64,000 nt of DNA, taken from contig NZ_MDJD01000034.1 of assembly GCF_001747085.1 (NCBI RefSeq), positions 62,001-126,000 of the forward strand, read 5' to 3'. Below are positions 47,093 to 55,407 of the stretch, piece after piece. Source of the stretch: Flavivirga aquatica (GTDB lineage Bacteria; Bacteroidota; Bacteroidia; Flavobacteriales; Flavobacteriaceae). The notes beneath the pieces are model-generated. The model was not told where the DNA came from, ran no database searches, and was given only the letters and a program-made list of their open reading frames with translations. Numbering within the stretch: the first letter of the stretch is position 1; each line of letters begins with the position of its first letter. The translations under genes and the position numbers were made by a program.

Positions 47093-47323
47093 ATGCCTAT
47101 TAAAAGCTATTTAGCACATCCTCATAATGGTAAAAAAGAGATTCTCACTAAGGCTATAAATGCTTTAGAGCATTGTGAAGTCATTCCAGCTGAGAATGAA
47201 AATTTACTTATTGTAGTTACCGAAACCGACAATAAAGAACAAGAAGACCTTTTAAAAGAAAAAATAGAAAACATTGAGAGTTTAAAATTACTTGCTATGG
47301 TTTCTGGGTTTAATACAAAATAA
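47093..47323 (+). CDS. napD: NapD-like chaperone for periplasmic nitrate reductase
   Basis: This is a 76-residue ferredoxin-fold protein of NapD type: PIKSYLAHPHNGKKEILTKAI, CEVIPAENENLLIVVTET, LKLLAMVSGFNT. NapD binds the Tat signal of NapA and delays export until the cofactor is inserted. It lies 12 bases upstream of napA and opens the operon. The sequence is diverged, so the call leans on size and position as well. Confidence 0.82.
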   Translation: MPIKSYLAHPHNGKKEILTKAINALEHCEVIPAENENLLIVVTETDNKEQEDLLKEKIENIESLKLLAMVSGFNTK

Positions 47324-47335
47324 AATAGTTTATAT

Positions 47336-49663
47336 ATGTACACGTCTTTAACCAATAGAAGAAGTTTTATAAAGAAAATGGCAATTATGTCTGCAATGAC
47401 AGCCGCAGCTACTATGTTTCCTGGAATATTATTTGCAGAAGAGCAAGAGGAAAAATTACCAAAAGGCGGAAACTTAGATTGGAAAAAAGCACCATGTAGA
47501 TTCTGTGGAGTAGGATGTGGGGTTTTAGTAGGCGTAGAGAATGGTAAGGCTGTAGCGGTAAAAGGAGACCCAAAATCGCCTGTAAATAAAGGACTGTGTT
47601 GTGTAAAAGGGTATCATTCTGTAATGTCTATTTATGGAAAGGATAGATTAACTAAGCCATTAGTAAAGAAGAACGGCAAGTATGTAGAAACATCTATGAA
47701 GGAGGCTTTAGACTTAATAGCTTCTAAAATGAAGACTACTATAAAGGATCATGGTAAAGATGCTGTTTCTATTTATGGCTCTGGACAATGGACTATTCCA
47801 GATGGATATGTGGCATCAAAGTTATTTAAAGGTTGTATAGGTACTAATAATGTAGAAGCTAATGCGCGTTTGTGTATGGCTAGCGCAGTTACAGGGTTTT
47901 TAACATCTTTTGGTTTGGATGAACCTATGGGGTGTTATGAAGATATAGATCATGCCGATGTATTTATTCTTTGGGGGAATAATATGGCAGAAATGCATCC
48001 TGTATTATTTTCAAGGTTGTTAGATCAACGATTAAAAAGAGGTGTGAAAATTATAGATTTTGCTACCAGAACCACACGTACAAGTATGGCGGCAGATAAG
48101 TCTATTATTTTTCAACCTCAAACAGATTTAGCGGTTGCTAATGCTATTTGTTATGAGATTATAAAAAACGGATGGGTAAATAAATCCTTTGTAGAAAAGC
48201 ACTGTAGTTTTAATAAAGGGCTTACTAATATGGGATATGGACTTGAGGATAAGTACAAGTTTAAAGACAAACCAGAAAAGATAGATTTTGAAGCTTATAA
48301 AACGTTTTTAGAAGATTATACTCCAGAAAAAGTAGAGCGTATATCTGGTGTTTCAGCTAAAGACATTAAGTATATGGCAGCTTATTATGGCGATCCTAAT
48401 AAGAAAGTCATGTCTTTATGGTGTATGGGGATGAATCAGCATACACGAGGGACTTGGATTAATAACTTGGTATATAACATTCACTTATTAACAGGTAAAA
48501 TATCTACACCAGGTAACAGTCCATTTTCATTAACAGGACAACCAAGTGCTTGTGGTACTGTAAGGGAAGTTGGAACATTAACACATAAGTTGCCGCATGG
48601 TGTGGTTATGAAAAAAGAGCACCGCGAGCATGCTGCAAAAATATGGGATGTTCCTGTAGAGAATATAGATCCTAAACCAACCTACCATACCGTTGAAATG
48701 TTTAGGGCTTTGGATAGAGGTGATATTAAATTTATGTGGATTCAAGTAACAAATCCTATGGTAACTATGCCTAAACTAAAGCGTTACAGAGATGCTTGTA
48801 AAAAGGAAGGACGTTTTATAGTGGTCTCAGATATTTATCCAACGCCAACTACAGATATTGCCGATGTTATTTTACCATCTGCCATGTGGATTGAGCGTGA
48901 AGGTATGTATGGTAATTCTGAACGACGTACGCAGTATTTCGAACAAATGATACAACCGTCTGGAGAAGCGATGAGTGATACTTGGCAAATTGTAGAGGTA
49001 GCTAAACGCTTGGGTTACGAAAAACAATTCTATTATAAAGAAGAAACACATATAGAAGAAATATATAACGAATACAGAAGGCACCATGAAGGTAAAAAGC
49101 ATGCTATGGCTCCTTTAGAAGTTTTAAAAACACAGCCAGGAGCACAATGGCCTTATGTAGATGGTAAATCTACAAAATGGCGTTTTAATTCGGAGTATGA
49201 TCCTGCATGTAGTAATGGAGAAAAGTTTCATTTTTATGGCAAACCAGATGGTAAGGCTGTTATATGGCAACGTCCTTACGAGCCTGCGCCAGAAGTTCCA
49301 GATAAGGATTATCCGTTCTGGTTATGTACGGGGCGTGTTATAGAGCATTGGCATACAGGGTCTATGACGCGTAGAATACCAGTGTTGCATAAAGCCATGC
49401 CACATGCTTATGTGGAGTTAAACCCTGAGGAGGCTAAGCAGATGCAAATAAGAACAGGAGATAGTGTTAAGTTAACCACAAAGCGTGGAGAGATTATTTT
49501 ACCAGCTTCGGTTAATGAAAGAGGTGTACCAGAAAAAGGGCAGGTATTTGTGCCGTTTTTTGATGAGAATATGCTGATTAACGATATTACATTAGATGCT
49601 TTTTGTCCTATATCTAAACAACCAGATTATAAAAAATGTTCTGTTAAAGTAGAAAAAGTATAA
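47336..49663 (+). CDS. napA: Periplasmic nitrate reductase catalytic subunit NapA
   Basis: A Tat signal (NRRSFIKKMAIM at residues 7-18) is followed by [4Fe-4S] ligands C54, C57, C61 and C88 (CRFCGVGCG, GLCCVKG) and the Mo-ligand Cys180 in EANARLCMASAVTGF. HLLTGKISTPGNSPFSLTGQPSACGT is the usual bis-MGD contact region. The 775-residue protein reduces nitrate to nitrite in the periplasm. It is distinct from the assimilatory enzyme at 314, which has no signal peptide. Electrons should come from the cytochromes and NrfCD-like module encoded downstream. napB follows after 187 bases. Confidence 0.96.
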   Translation: MYTSLTNRRSFIKKMAIMSAMTAAATMFPGILFAEEQEEKLPKGGNLDWKKAPCRFCGVGCGVLVGVENGKAVAVKGDPKSPVNKGLCCVKGYHSVMSIYGKDRLTKPLVKKNGKYVETSMKEALDLIASKMKTTIKDHGKDAVSIYGSGQWTIPDGYVASKLFKGCIGTNNVEANARLCMASAVTGFLTSFGLDEPMGCYEDIDHADVFILWGNNMAEMHPVLFSRLLDQRLKRGVKIIDFATRTTRTSMAADKSIIFQPQTDLAVANAICYEIIKNGWVNKSFVEKHCSFNKGLTNMGYGLEDKYKFKDKPEKIDFEAYKTFLEDYTPEKVERISGVSAKDIKYMAAYYGDPNKKVMSLWCMGMNQHTRGTWINNLVYNIHLLTGKISTPGNSPFSLTGQPSACGTVREVGTLTHKLPHGVVMKKEHREHAAKIWDVPVENIDPKPTYHTVEMFRALDRGDIKFMWIQVTNPMVTMPKLKRYRDACKKEGRFIVVSDIYPTPTTDIADVILPSAMWIEREGMYGNSERRTQYFEQMIQPSGEAMSDTWQIVEVAKRLGYEKQFYYKEETHIEEIYNEYRRHHEGKKHAMAPLEVLKTQPGAQWPYVDGKSTKWRFNSEYDPACSNGEKFHFYGKPDGKAVIWQRPYEPAPEVPDKDYPFWLCTGRVIEHWHTGSMTRRIPVLHKAMPHAYVELNPEEAKQMQIRTGDSVKLTTKRGEIILPASVNERGVPEKGQVFVPFFDENMLINDITLDAFCPISKQPDYKKCSVKVEKV

Positions 49664-49850
49664 TTATGAAATACGCATGTTTAAAACTGTTATTATTAAT
49701 TATAATGTTTAGCAAGCGAATGACATCTAACAATTGTGTAAAGGGCTTGGAGACAAGTTTAAGAAACATTTGTTTAAAAAATATTTTGATTTCGAGGCTA
49801 GCTTCGGAGCATTTAAATCTCGATTATCGAGTAAAATTAAATATCATTAG

Positions 49851-50543
49851 ATGAAAAGACTAGGTATCATATCTTTATTCGTCATACTATTTATGGCTTT
49901 TATAGCTGTATGGAATATTAGTTATCAATCTGGAATGGAAGAGGCTTATATTCCAGTTGAAAACACCAACCCCATTTCTTTAATTCCTTCCGAAACTGGT
50001 GTGTTTACACGATCTAAATATGCTTTGGATTATGTAAATATGCCTGTTGATGAGCAGCATCAACGCGTATTAAAAAATTACTATAAAAATAGAGCATTTC
50101 ATGGTGCGCCACCTAGTATTCCACACCCAGTAGAAGATGAGCGTAATATGGGAGATAATAGTTGCTTAAAGTGCCATCAAAATGGTGGGTTTGTTAATAA
50201 ATATGATGCTTATGCTCCAGTTACCCCACATCCAGAAATGATTAATTGCAGGCAGTGTCATGTACCGGAACATACAAAACAATTATTTAAAGAAACTAAT
50301 TTTTATAAAGCAGATCCACCTGAGGTAGGAGTTAATAATGCATTACAAGGAAGTCCGCCTGTGATACCTCATCAAATTCAAATGCATGAAAATTGTTTAG
50401 CATGTCATGCGGGACCAAGTGCTCCTAAAGAGATTAGAGTATCCCATCCAGAGCGGGTTAATTGTAGACAATGTCATGCGTCAAATAATAAAGAGACAGA
50501 AGATATTGGAATATTTAAAAGAACTAATAATAATGAGCAATAG
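49851..50543 (+). CDS. napB: NapB-type cytochrome with duplicated dihaem unit (four CxxCH)
   Basis: An N-terminal signal anchor (IISLFVILFMAFIAVWNI) precedes four haem sites: CLKCH (105), CRQCH (133), CLACH (182) and CRQCH (205). Classical NapB has two haems in the pattern PPxIPH...CLxCH...SHP..CxxCH. Here that unit occurs twice: APPSIPH (86-92) with the first pair, then SPPVIPH (168-174) with the second pair. The simplest explanation is an internal duplication. It should pass electrons to NapA. It overlaps the next gene by 11 bases. Confidence 0.88.
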   Translation: MKRLGIISLFVILFMAFIAVWNISYQSGMEEAYIPVENTNPISLIPSETGVFTRSKYALDYVNMPVDEQHQRVLKNYYKNRAFHGAPPSIPHPVEDERNMGDNSCLKCHQNGGFVNKYDAYAPVTPHPEMINCRQCHVPEHTKQLFKETNFYKADPPEVGVNNALQGSPPVIPHQIQMHENCLACHAGPSAPKEIRVSHPERVNCRQCHASNNKETEDIGIFKRTNNNEQ

Positions 50544-51159
50544 ACCAGTTATGAGTAGACTAATTTATCTTTTTGTTTTATTACTAATTGTTTTTTCATG
50601 TAAACATGATGAGGGAGAATACCATAGTGTTATAGATAGAATTGAGGCAGAGAGTGAAAATTATCATGGTACTTCAATATCATCAGAAAAATATATAGAG
50701 GGTATTGAAACTATAGAAATTACCGAAGGTGGTCATACATTTTTAATACCAGAGCGCAAGGGGCAAATAAAATTGTATGCTTGTACAGAGTGTCACACTA
50801 AACCGTTGTCTAAAATGCAAAGTAAAGACGTTAAAAAGGCGCATTGGGATATTAAGTTGGCACATGCTAATAAAAACACCATGAATTGTATTACTTGTCA
50901 TAACCCAGATAATATGAATAGTTTAAAAAGTTTGACGGGTAGCGATATAGATTTTAATAGGAGTTATAATGTGTGTAATCAATGTCACACCAAACAATTT
51001 GAAGATTGGAAAGGTGGTGCTCATGGTAAGCGCATAGGTGGATGGGCTCCTCCTAGAGCATCTATGACTTGTGTTAATTGTCATAACCCGCATAAGCCTC
51101 ATTTCGAATCGAGGTGGCCAGCGCGTTTTAATACACAAAAAGTAAAGGAAAGAGAATAG
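50533..51159 (+). CDS. Tetrahaem cytochrome c lipoprotein of the nap operon
   Basis: The lipoprotein signal ends LLIVFSC (Cys23). Four haem-binding motifs follow: CTECH, CITCH, CNQCH and CVNCH. It is periplasmic and membrane-anchored. The frame is open upstream to 50407 inside napB, but the ATG at 50533 gives a proper signal peptide (an ATG at 50551 is also possible). No NapC/NrfH-type sequence is present, so it is not the usual quinol dehydrogenase; it probably relays electrons from the iron-sulfur module encoded next to NapB. Confidence 0.85.
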   Translation: MSNRPVMSRLIYLFVLLLIVFSCKHDEGEYHSVIDRIEAESENYHGTSISSEKYIEGIETIEITEGGHTFLIPERKGQIKLYACTECHTKPLSKMQSKDVKKAHWDIKLAHANKNTMNCITCHNPDNMNSLKSLTGSDIDFNRSYNVCNQCHTKQFEDWKGGAHGKRIGGWAPPRASMTCVNCHNPHKPHFESRWPARFNTQKVKERE

Positions 51160-51197
51160 GTATAATACTAATTAATAGTATTAATAACAGTTTAGGT

Positions 51198-52322
51198 ATG
51201 AGCAGTGAAAATAAAAAGTGGTTTTCGTTAAATCTTGGTAGAAAAAAAACAGAAATATTTGGATCTTGTGGTTGTGGAAAAACTTCGGGTGGTTGTGGTG
51301 GTGCTTCAAGTACAGATCAAATTAGCAATGAGGACTTTGATAGAGAGGTGCTTGCTGCAATTGGAGAAGAAAGAAAAAAAGATGGATTCGATCAGGTTTT
51401 TAATGTCAAAATGGATAGGCGAACTGCTTTTAAAAAATTAACTGCAAGTTTAGCAATTGGTGCTGGTGCTATAAGTACGTCTTGTAGTGTAATATCTGGA
51501 GATGATACTAAAGAAAAGGCACAAATAGATTGGGAAGAGCAATTTAAGGGGAATTATAAATTAATGACTCCTGAGGAGAAGGGTGCTACTGTAGAGCGTT
51601 TGGTGCGTTCGTATCAATTAAGAACTGGGAAAACAATTAGTATGTCCTCTAAAAATGCAGAAGAAGATGTCTTGTTTGGATATGCTTTTAATATTTCGAA
51701 ATGTCAAGGTTATATGGATTGTGTAAGCGCTTGTGTTGAAGAGAATAATCAAGACAGGGATTCGCAAATGCAGTACATTCGAATTCATGAAATGAAGGAT
51801 GGAAAGGGTTTTAATTTTAATGAAGCAGATGATAATTATTACCATGAAGTGCCTGCAGAGGGGCATTTTTATATGGGTACACAGTGTTTTCATTGCGATA
51901 ATCCGCCATGTGTTGAGGTGTGTCCTGTACAGGCTACTTGGAGGGAAGATGATGGTTTAGTGGTTGTTGATTACGATTGGTGTGTGGGGTGTCGTTATTG
52001 TATGGCAGCTTGTCCTTACGATGGTAGACGTTTTAATTGGAGTAAACCAGAAGTGCCAGAGACTGAGGTTAATAAAAACCAGCATTATTTAGGTAACCGA
52101 ATGCGTAAAAAAGGGGTGATGGAGAAATGTACTTTTTGTGTGCAACGTTCTAGAGCTGGTAAGAATCCTGCTTGTGTTGAGGCTTGCCCTACGGGTGCTC
52201 GTATTTTTGGGAATTTATTAGACCCAGATAGTACTATTAGATGGGTTTTAGAGAATAAAAAGGTGTTCCGATTAAAAGAAGATTTAGGTACGGAGCCTAA
52301 GTTCTGGTATTTTATGGATTAG
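51198..52322 (+). CDS. NrfC/NapG-like multi-[4Fe-4S] ferredoxin subunit with Tat signal
   Basis: After a ~72-residue N-terminal extension with a Cys/Gly cluster (GSCGCGKTSGGCGG, residues ~22-36) comes a Tat-like stretch, DRRTAFKKLTASLAIGAGAI. The ferredoxin domain has Cys groups CQGYMDCVSAC, CFHCDNPPCVEVCP, CVGCRYCMAACP and CTFC...CVEACP, matching the four-cluster electron-transfer subunits of the DMSO-reductase superfamily. With the NrfD-like gene that follows it should form a quinol:cytochrome module for the periplasmic nitrate reductase. A Tat motif so far from the N-terminus is unusual but is also seen in ActB-like proteins. Confidence 0.88.
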   Translation: MSSENKKWFSLNLGRKKTEIFGSCGCGKTSGGCGGASSTDQISNEDFDREVLAAIGEERKKDGFDQVFNVKMDRRTAFKKLTASLAIGAGAISTSCSVISGDDTKEKAQIDWEEQFKGNYKLMTPEEKGATVERLVRSYQLRTGKTISMSSKNAEEDVLFGYAFNISKCQGYMDCVSACVEENNQDRDSQMQYIRIHEMKDGKGFNFNEADDNYYHEVPAEGHFYMGTQCFHCDNPPCVEVCPVQATWREDDGLVVVDYDWCVGCRYCMAACPYDGRRFNWSKPEVPETEVNKNQHYLGNRMRKKGVMEKCTFCVQRSRAGKNPACVEACPTGARIFGNLLDPDSTIRWVLENKKVFRLKEDLGTEPKFWYFMD

Positions 52323-52652
52323 GATGTTTAATTGTTGATTTGTTTAGTTGTTGAATAATGTAAAAAAGGATTAAGCAATTTAACATATAAATGATTACGT
52401 ATAGTTATTGGTTAGTATGTTGAACTGTTTAATTGTTGGTTTTGTTGAGCGTTTAAAAGGATATTATTAAGGAATAATCGATTAAACAAAATCAACAGTT
52501 AAACAAATAACTATTATACATAACGTAGCACGCGTTAGGGATAGTAGTGAAAAGCCCGCAGTGAGGTACGAGCGAGGACTTGTAACGTATAGCCCGACCC
52601 TTGTGGTAACGCCCAAAGTAAAAGAAGATAAAGTTTTATAACATAAGTTTAT
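52323..52652. other. Intergenic region with inverted TTGTTTAA words and a GCGTTAGGG repeat
   Basis: No gene lies here. TGTTTAATTGTTGGTTTTGTT (about 52433-52453) is inverted relative to a related stretch at about 52486-52512, giving a potential hairpin. The 83-bp repeat 52532-52614 follows. Confidence 0.5.
52532..52614. repeat. 83-bp intergenic repeat, copy 1 (GCGTTAGGG...TAACGCCC)
   Basis: The ends pair as GCGTTA/TAACGC. The element recurs at 62792-62874 with 5 differences in 83 bases. It is much more GC-rich than its surroundings and carries no open frame. Similar GCGTTAGGG...GTAACGCCC hairpins are scattered through flavobacterial genomes. Confidence 0.8.
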
Positions 52653-53870
52653 ATGCGACGATTTAAAGTTTTTGGAAGTTTAGTAAAGGATAGTTTAGAT
52701 ACCATAACGCATGGATCTAGAAGGTATCATATTTGGATGGGAGTATTAACTTTTATGATGCTTGCAGGTATGTATTGTTATTCTATTCAATTAAGTGAGG
52801 GCTTAAGTGTAACAGGTATGGCAGATCGAGTGAGTTGGGGGTTATATATCTCTAATTTTACATTTTTGGTAGGTGTGGCAGCGGCTGCAGTTATGCTGGT
52901 TATGCCTACTTATGTTTTAAAGGATATAGATTTTAAGCAGGCGGTGCTTATTGGAGAAGGTTTGGCGGTTTCTGCGTTAATTATGTGTTTGGCATTTGTG
53001 GTTGCAGATATGGGAGGGCCTTCGGTTTTATGGCATATGATTCCTGGTTTTGGGGTTTTTAATTTTCCTAATTCTATGCTAACATGGGATGTGTTGGTGT
53101 TAAATGGATATTTATTTTTAAATATTACTATTCCATTATATATTTTATTTAGACATTATCAAGGTAAAGAAGCAAAGTCTAAAGTTTATGTGCCAGGCGC
53201 TATTTTGTCTGTATTTTGGGCTGTTGGAATTCATTTAGTTACTGCTTTTTTATATCAAGGTTTACAGGCGAGACCGTTTTGGAATAATGCATTATTAGGG
53301 CCTCGATTTTTAGCATCTGCATTTGCAGCTGGGCCAGCTTTAATTATTTTGGTTTTAGCTATTATTAGAAGTTGTACAGAGTTTAAAGTTCAAGATAAAA
53401 CCATAAAAAAAATAGCTTTGGTGGTTACTGTGGCTGCTCAAATAAACTTAATTATGCTAGTGTCGGAGTTGTTTAAGGAGTTTTATGCACCAACACACCA
53501 TAGTGAAAGTGCTTATTATTTGTTTTTTGGTTTACATGGTAAGCATGCATTATTACCATGGATTTGGACGGCAATTCCTTTAAATGTATTGGCTACGGTT
53601 TTATTAACGTTTCATAAGCTTAGAAATAATTTTAAAGTTCTTTTCTTTTGCTGTTTTATATTGTTTATAGCTATTTGGATAGAAAAAGGCTTTGGACTTA
53701 TTGTACCTGGTTTTATACCTGGACCTTATGGTAAAATAGCAGAATATATGCCTACAGGTATTGAAATAGGGGTAACGTTGGGTATTTGGGCGCTTGGAGC
53801 CTTTGTATTTACAATACTTGCTAAAACAGCAATTGGTATCGAATTAGGAAATCTTCGATATAAAAAGTAA
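52653..53870 (+). CDS. NrfD/PsrC-family membrane quinol-oxidising subunit
   Basis: This 405-residue protein has about nine hydrophobic helices. The N-terminal part (YHIWMGVLTFMMLAGMYCYSIQLSEGLSVTGMADRVSWGLYISNFTFLVGVAAAAVM) is the conserved NrfD start, and HGKHALLPWIWTAIPLNVLATVL lies in the second half. NrfD proteins bind quinol without haem and hand electrons to a partner iron-sulfur protein, here the NrfC-like product just upstream. A NapC-type tetrahaem dehydrogenase is not found, so this module probably replaces it. The gap to the upstream gene is occupied by repeats. Confidence 0.9.
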   Translation: MRRFKVFGSLVKDSLDTITHGSRRYHIWMGVLTFMMLAGMYCYSIQLSEGLSVTGMADRVSWGLYISNFTFLVGVAAAAVMLVMPTYVLKDIDFKQAVLIGEGLAVSALIMCLAFVVADMGGPSVLWHMIPGFGVFNFPNSMLTWDVLVLNGYLFLNITIPLYILFRHYQGKEAKSKVYVPGAILSVFWAVGIHLVTAFLYQGLQARPFWNNALLGPRFLASAFAAGPALIILVLAIIRSCTEFKVQDKTIKKIALVVTVAAQINLIMLVSELFKEFYAPTHHSESAYYLFFGLHGKHALLPWIWTAIPLNVLATVLLTFHKLRNNFKVLFFCCFILFIAIWIEKGFGLIVPGFIPGPYGKIAEYMPTGIEIGVTLGIWALGAFVFTILAKTAIGIELGNLRYKK

Positions 53871-53977
53871 AGCTTCTTTATAATTTTAATATTTAAAGCC
53901 GATAAAAACATTAATTGATCAATTTCTGTTCATGTTTTTTGTTAGACTCTCAAAAATAATGTTAGAAAGATGAGAAC

Positions 53978-53993
53978 TAAGTATTATTACGTA
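53978..53993. promoter_or_regulatory. AAGTATT palindrome before the FNR-like gene (imperfect)
   Basis: TAAGTATTATTACGTA resembles the perfect palindrome core TAAGTATTAATACTTA of the globin promoter with two differences. It lies 25-40 bases before the ATG, a position compatible with autoregulation. Confidence 0.5.
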
Positions 53994-54017
53994 TTATTGT
54001 AATGAATATTAGTTTTT

Positions 54018-54767
54018 ATGTCTTCAACAGCAGTACATATAAGGTCAAAAAAAAGATTGTTTAACGATGTCTCTTGTAAGTCTTGTCAGAATGAAAGATG
54101 CTTGATTAAAAGGAATTTACATGCTATTTCTTTATCTAAATTTGTAGAAAATAAGAATACTTTAAAATGCAAAAAAGGACAGCAATTTATAATGGAGGGT
54201 GCTCCTGTAAATGGTTTGTTTTTTATTTTAAAAGGTACTGTAAAAGTTTTTAGAACAGGCATAAATGGACGGGAACAAATTGTACGGTTTGCTAAAGAGG
54301 GAGAGATTATAGGACACCGTGGCTTTGGAACTGAAGAACATTATTCTATTGGAGCTATAGCTATACAAGAATCTGTGTTATGCTATTTCTCAAAGGATGA
54401 TTTACAAGAAGCTTTAGTAGAAAATCCAAAGTTTACTTACGATATGATGCTATTCTATGCTAATGAACTTAATAGGAGTGAGAATAAAGTTAAGTCGATA
54501 TCTCAAATGACTGTTAGGGAGCGTGTTATAGATACATTGTTGTATATATATAGAAAATTTGGAGACTTAAAAGGTTTTTTAAATCTTCCGTTAAGCAGAA
54601 GGGAATATGCCGATTATGCGGGTACAACCGAAGAACAAGTTATACGAGTGTTTTCTGCACTTAAAAAAGAAAAACTTATTACCGCCCAAGGTAAGAAAAT
54701 TGGTGTACCCAATACACAACTACTTAGAAAAGAAATTAGTGAACATAACTACTTTTTAGATAGCTAA
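54018..54767 (+). CDS. FNR-like Crp-family regulator with probable [4Fe-4S] sensor
   Basis: The N-terminus has Cys20, Cys23 and Cys28 (CKSCQNERC), and a fourth Cys lies at 122 (ESVLCYFS), the same arrangement as E. coli FNR (20, 23, 29, 122). A cyclic-nucleotide-binding-type barrel follows (GQQFIMEGAPVNGLFFILKGTVKVF, EGEIIGHRGF), then a dimer helix and a winged helix-turn-helix (LSRREYADYAGTTEEQVIRVFSALKKEKLI). It should sense O2 or NO through the cluster and control anaerobic genes. It stands alone between the nap and globin operons; a palindrome shared with the globin and nrtA promoters precedes its own gene. Confidence 0.9.
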   Translation: MSSTAVHIRSKKRLFNDVSCKSCQNERCLIKRNLHAISLSKFVENKNTLKCKKGQQFIMEGAPVNGLFFILKGTVKVFRTGINGREQIVRFAKEGEIIGHRGFGTEEHYSIGAIAIQESVLCYFSKDDLQEALVENPKFTYDMMLFYANELNRSENKVKSISQMTVRERVIDTLLYIYRKFGDLKGFLNLPLSRREYADYAGTTEEQVIRVFSALKKEKLITAQGKKIGVPNTQLLRKEISEHNYFLDS

Positions 54768-54914
54768 TAATTTTTGTTAATACCTGTAATTCTTTAAGTT
54801 AAATAGATGTTACTTAGGAGTAATATTAATTTACTGCGTTTTGATAGTTTTTTATATGTGGTAAAAGACTATTTTCAACTGTATTATTTCATAATTAATT
54901 TGAGAACTAGCTTC

Positions 54915-54922
54915 TATTTTTG
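54915..54922 (+). promoter_or_regulatory. -7 box of the globin operon
   Basis: TATTTTTG fits TAnnTTTG. It is 5 bases before the palindrome and 54 bases before the globin ATG. A -33 TTTG at the usual distance was not found. Confidence 0.5.
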
Positions 54923-54927
54923 TGAAG

Positions 54928-54947
54928 AATAAGTATTAATACTTATT
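54928..54947. promoter_or_regulatory. 20-bp perfect palindrome before the globin gene
   Basis: AATAAGTATT joined to its exact reverse complement AATACTTATT, starting 5 bases after a TAnnTTTG -7 box and ending 29 bases before the ATG. A protein bound there would cover the transcription start, suggesting repression. Related sites precede nrtA (60138) and the FNR-like gene (53978). Confidence 0.7.
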
Positions 54948-54976
54948 TTTTGTAAAACAACCAAATATATAAGATT

Positions 54977-55405
54977 ATGGAATCAAAAACTATCGCCCTA
55001 GTTCAAGAATCGTTTGAAAAAGTAAAACCAATAGCACCAGCTGCAGCGGAAATTTTTTATAATAAATTATTTGAATTAGACCCGCAGTTAAAACCATTAT
55101 TCCCTAATAGTGAAGGTGAAATGAAAGAACAGAGAAACAAACTTATGAGTATGTTGGGTGCTGCTGTAGCAGGGTTAAGTAATTTAGATGCGCTTATACC
55201 TATTCTTAAGAATTTAGGTAAAAGACATGTGGATTATAAAGTAGAAGCTTTTCATTACGTTACGGTAGGTGAAGCGTTAATAGGAGCTCTTGAGGTTGGA
55301 TTAGGTGATGATTTTACACAGGATGTAAAAGAAGCGTGGGCTAATGTTTATGGTGTTATCTCTAATGTAATGATTGAAGGTGCTTACCAAGATATAAAAA
55401 TGTAA
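54977..55405 (+). CDS. Single-domain bacterial haemoglobin
   Basis: A 142-residue globin of the flavohaemoglobin/Vgb type: FYNKLFELDPQLKPLFP, with the proximal His in KRHVDYKVEAFHYVTVGEALIGAL, and Gln/Tyr-type distal residues in the B/E region. Haem globins of this kind oxidise NO to nitrate or scavenge O2. It has no reductase domain; a flavin/[2Fe-2S] reductase gene three places downstream in the same operon could reduce it. It follows a 20-bp palindrome and lies 2 bases before the next gene. Confidence 0.93.
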   Translation: MESKTIALVQESFEKVKPIAPAAAEIFYNKLFELDPQLKPLFPNSEGEMKEQRNKLMSMLGAAVAGLSNLDALIPILKNLGKRHVDYKVEAFHYVTVGEALIGALEVGLGDDFTQDVKEAWANVYGVISNVMIEGAYQDIKM

Positions 55406-55407
55406 TT

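Noticed and set aside
49666-49854. Small open frame of 62 codons between napA and napB
   Set aside because: The translation has no recognisable domain, an irregular composition, and the DNA contains hairpin-like stretches (TTTCGAGGCTAGC). It overlaps the napB start and is probably non-coding spacer.
50407-50532. Upstream extension of the tetrahaem lipoprotein gene
   Set aside because: These codons lie inside napB in another frame and would place the lipoprotein signal 42 residues from the N-terminus.
53917-53924. FNR box before the FNR-like gene
   Set aside because: TTGATCAA is palindromic but lacks the 4-base spacer of the TTGAT-N4-ATCAA site.
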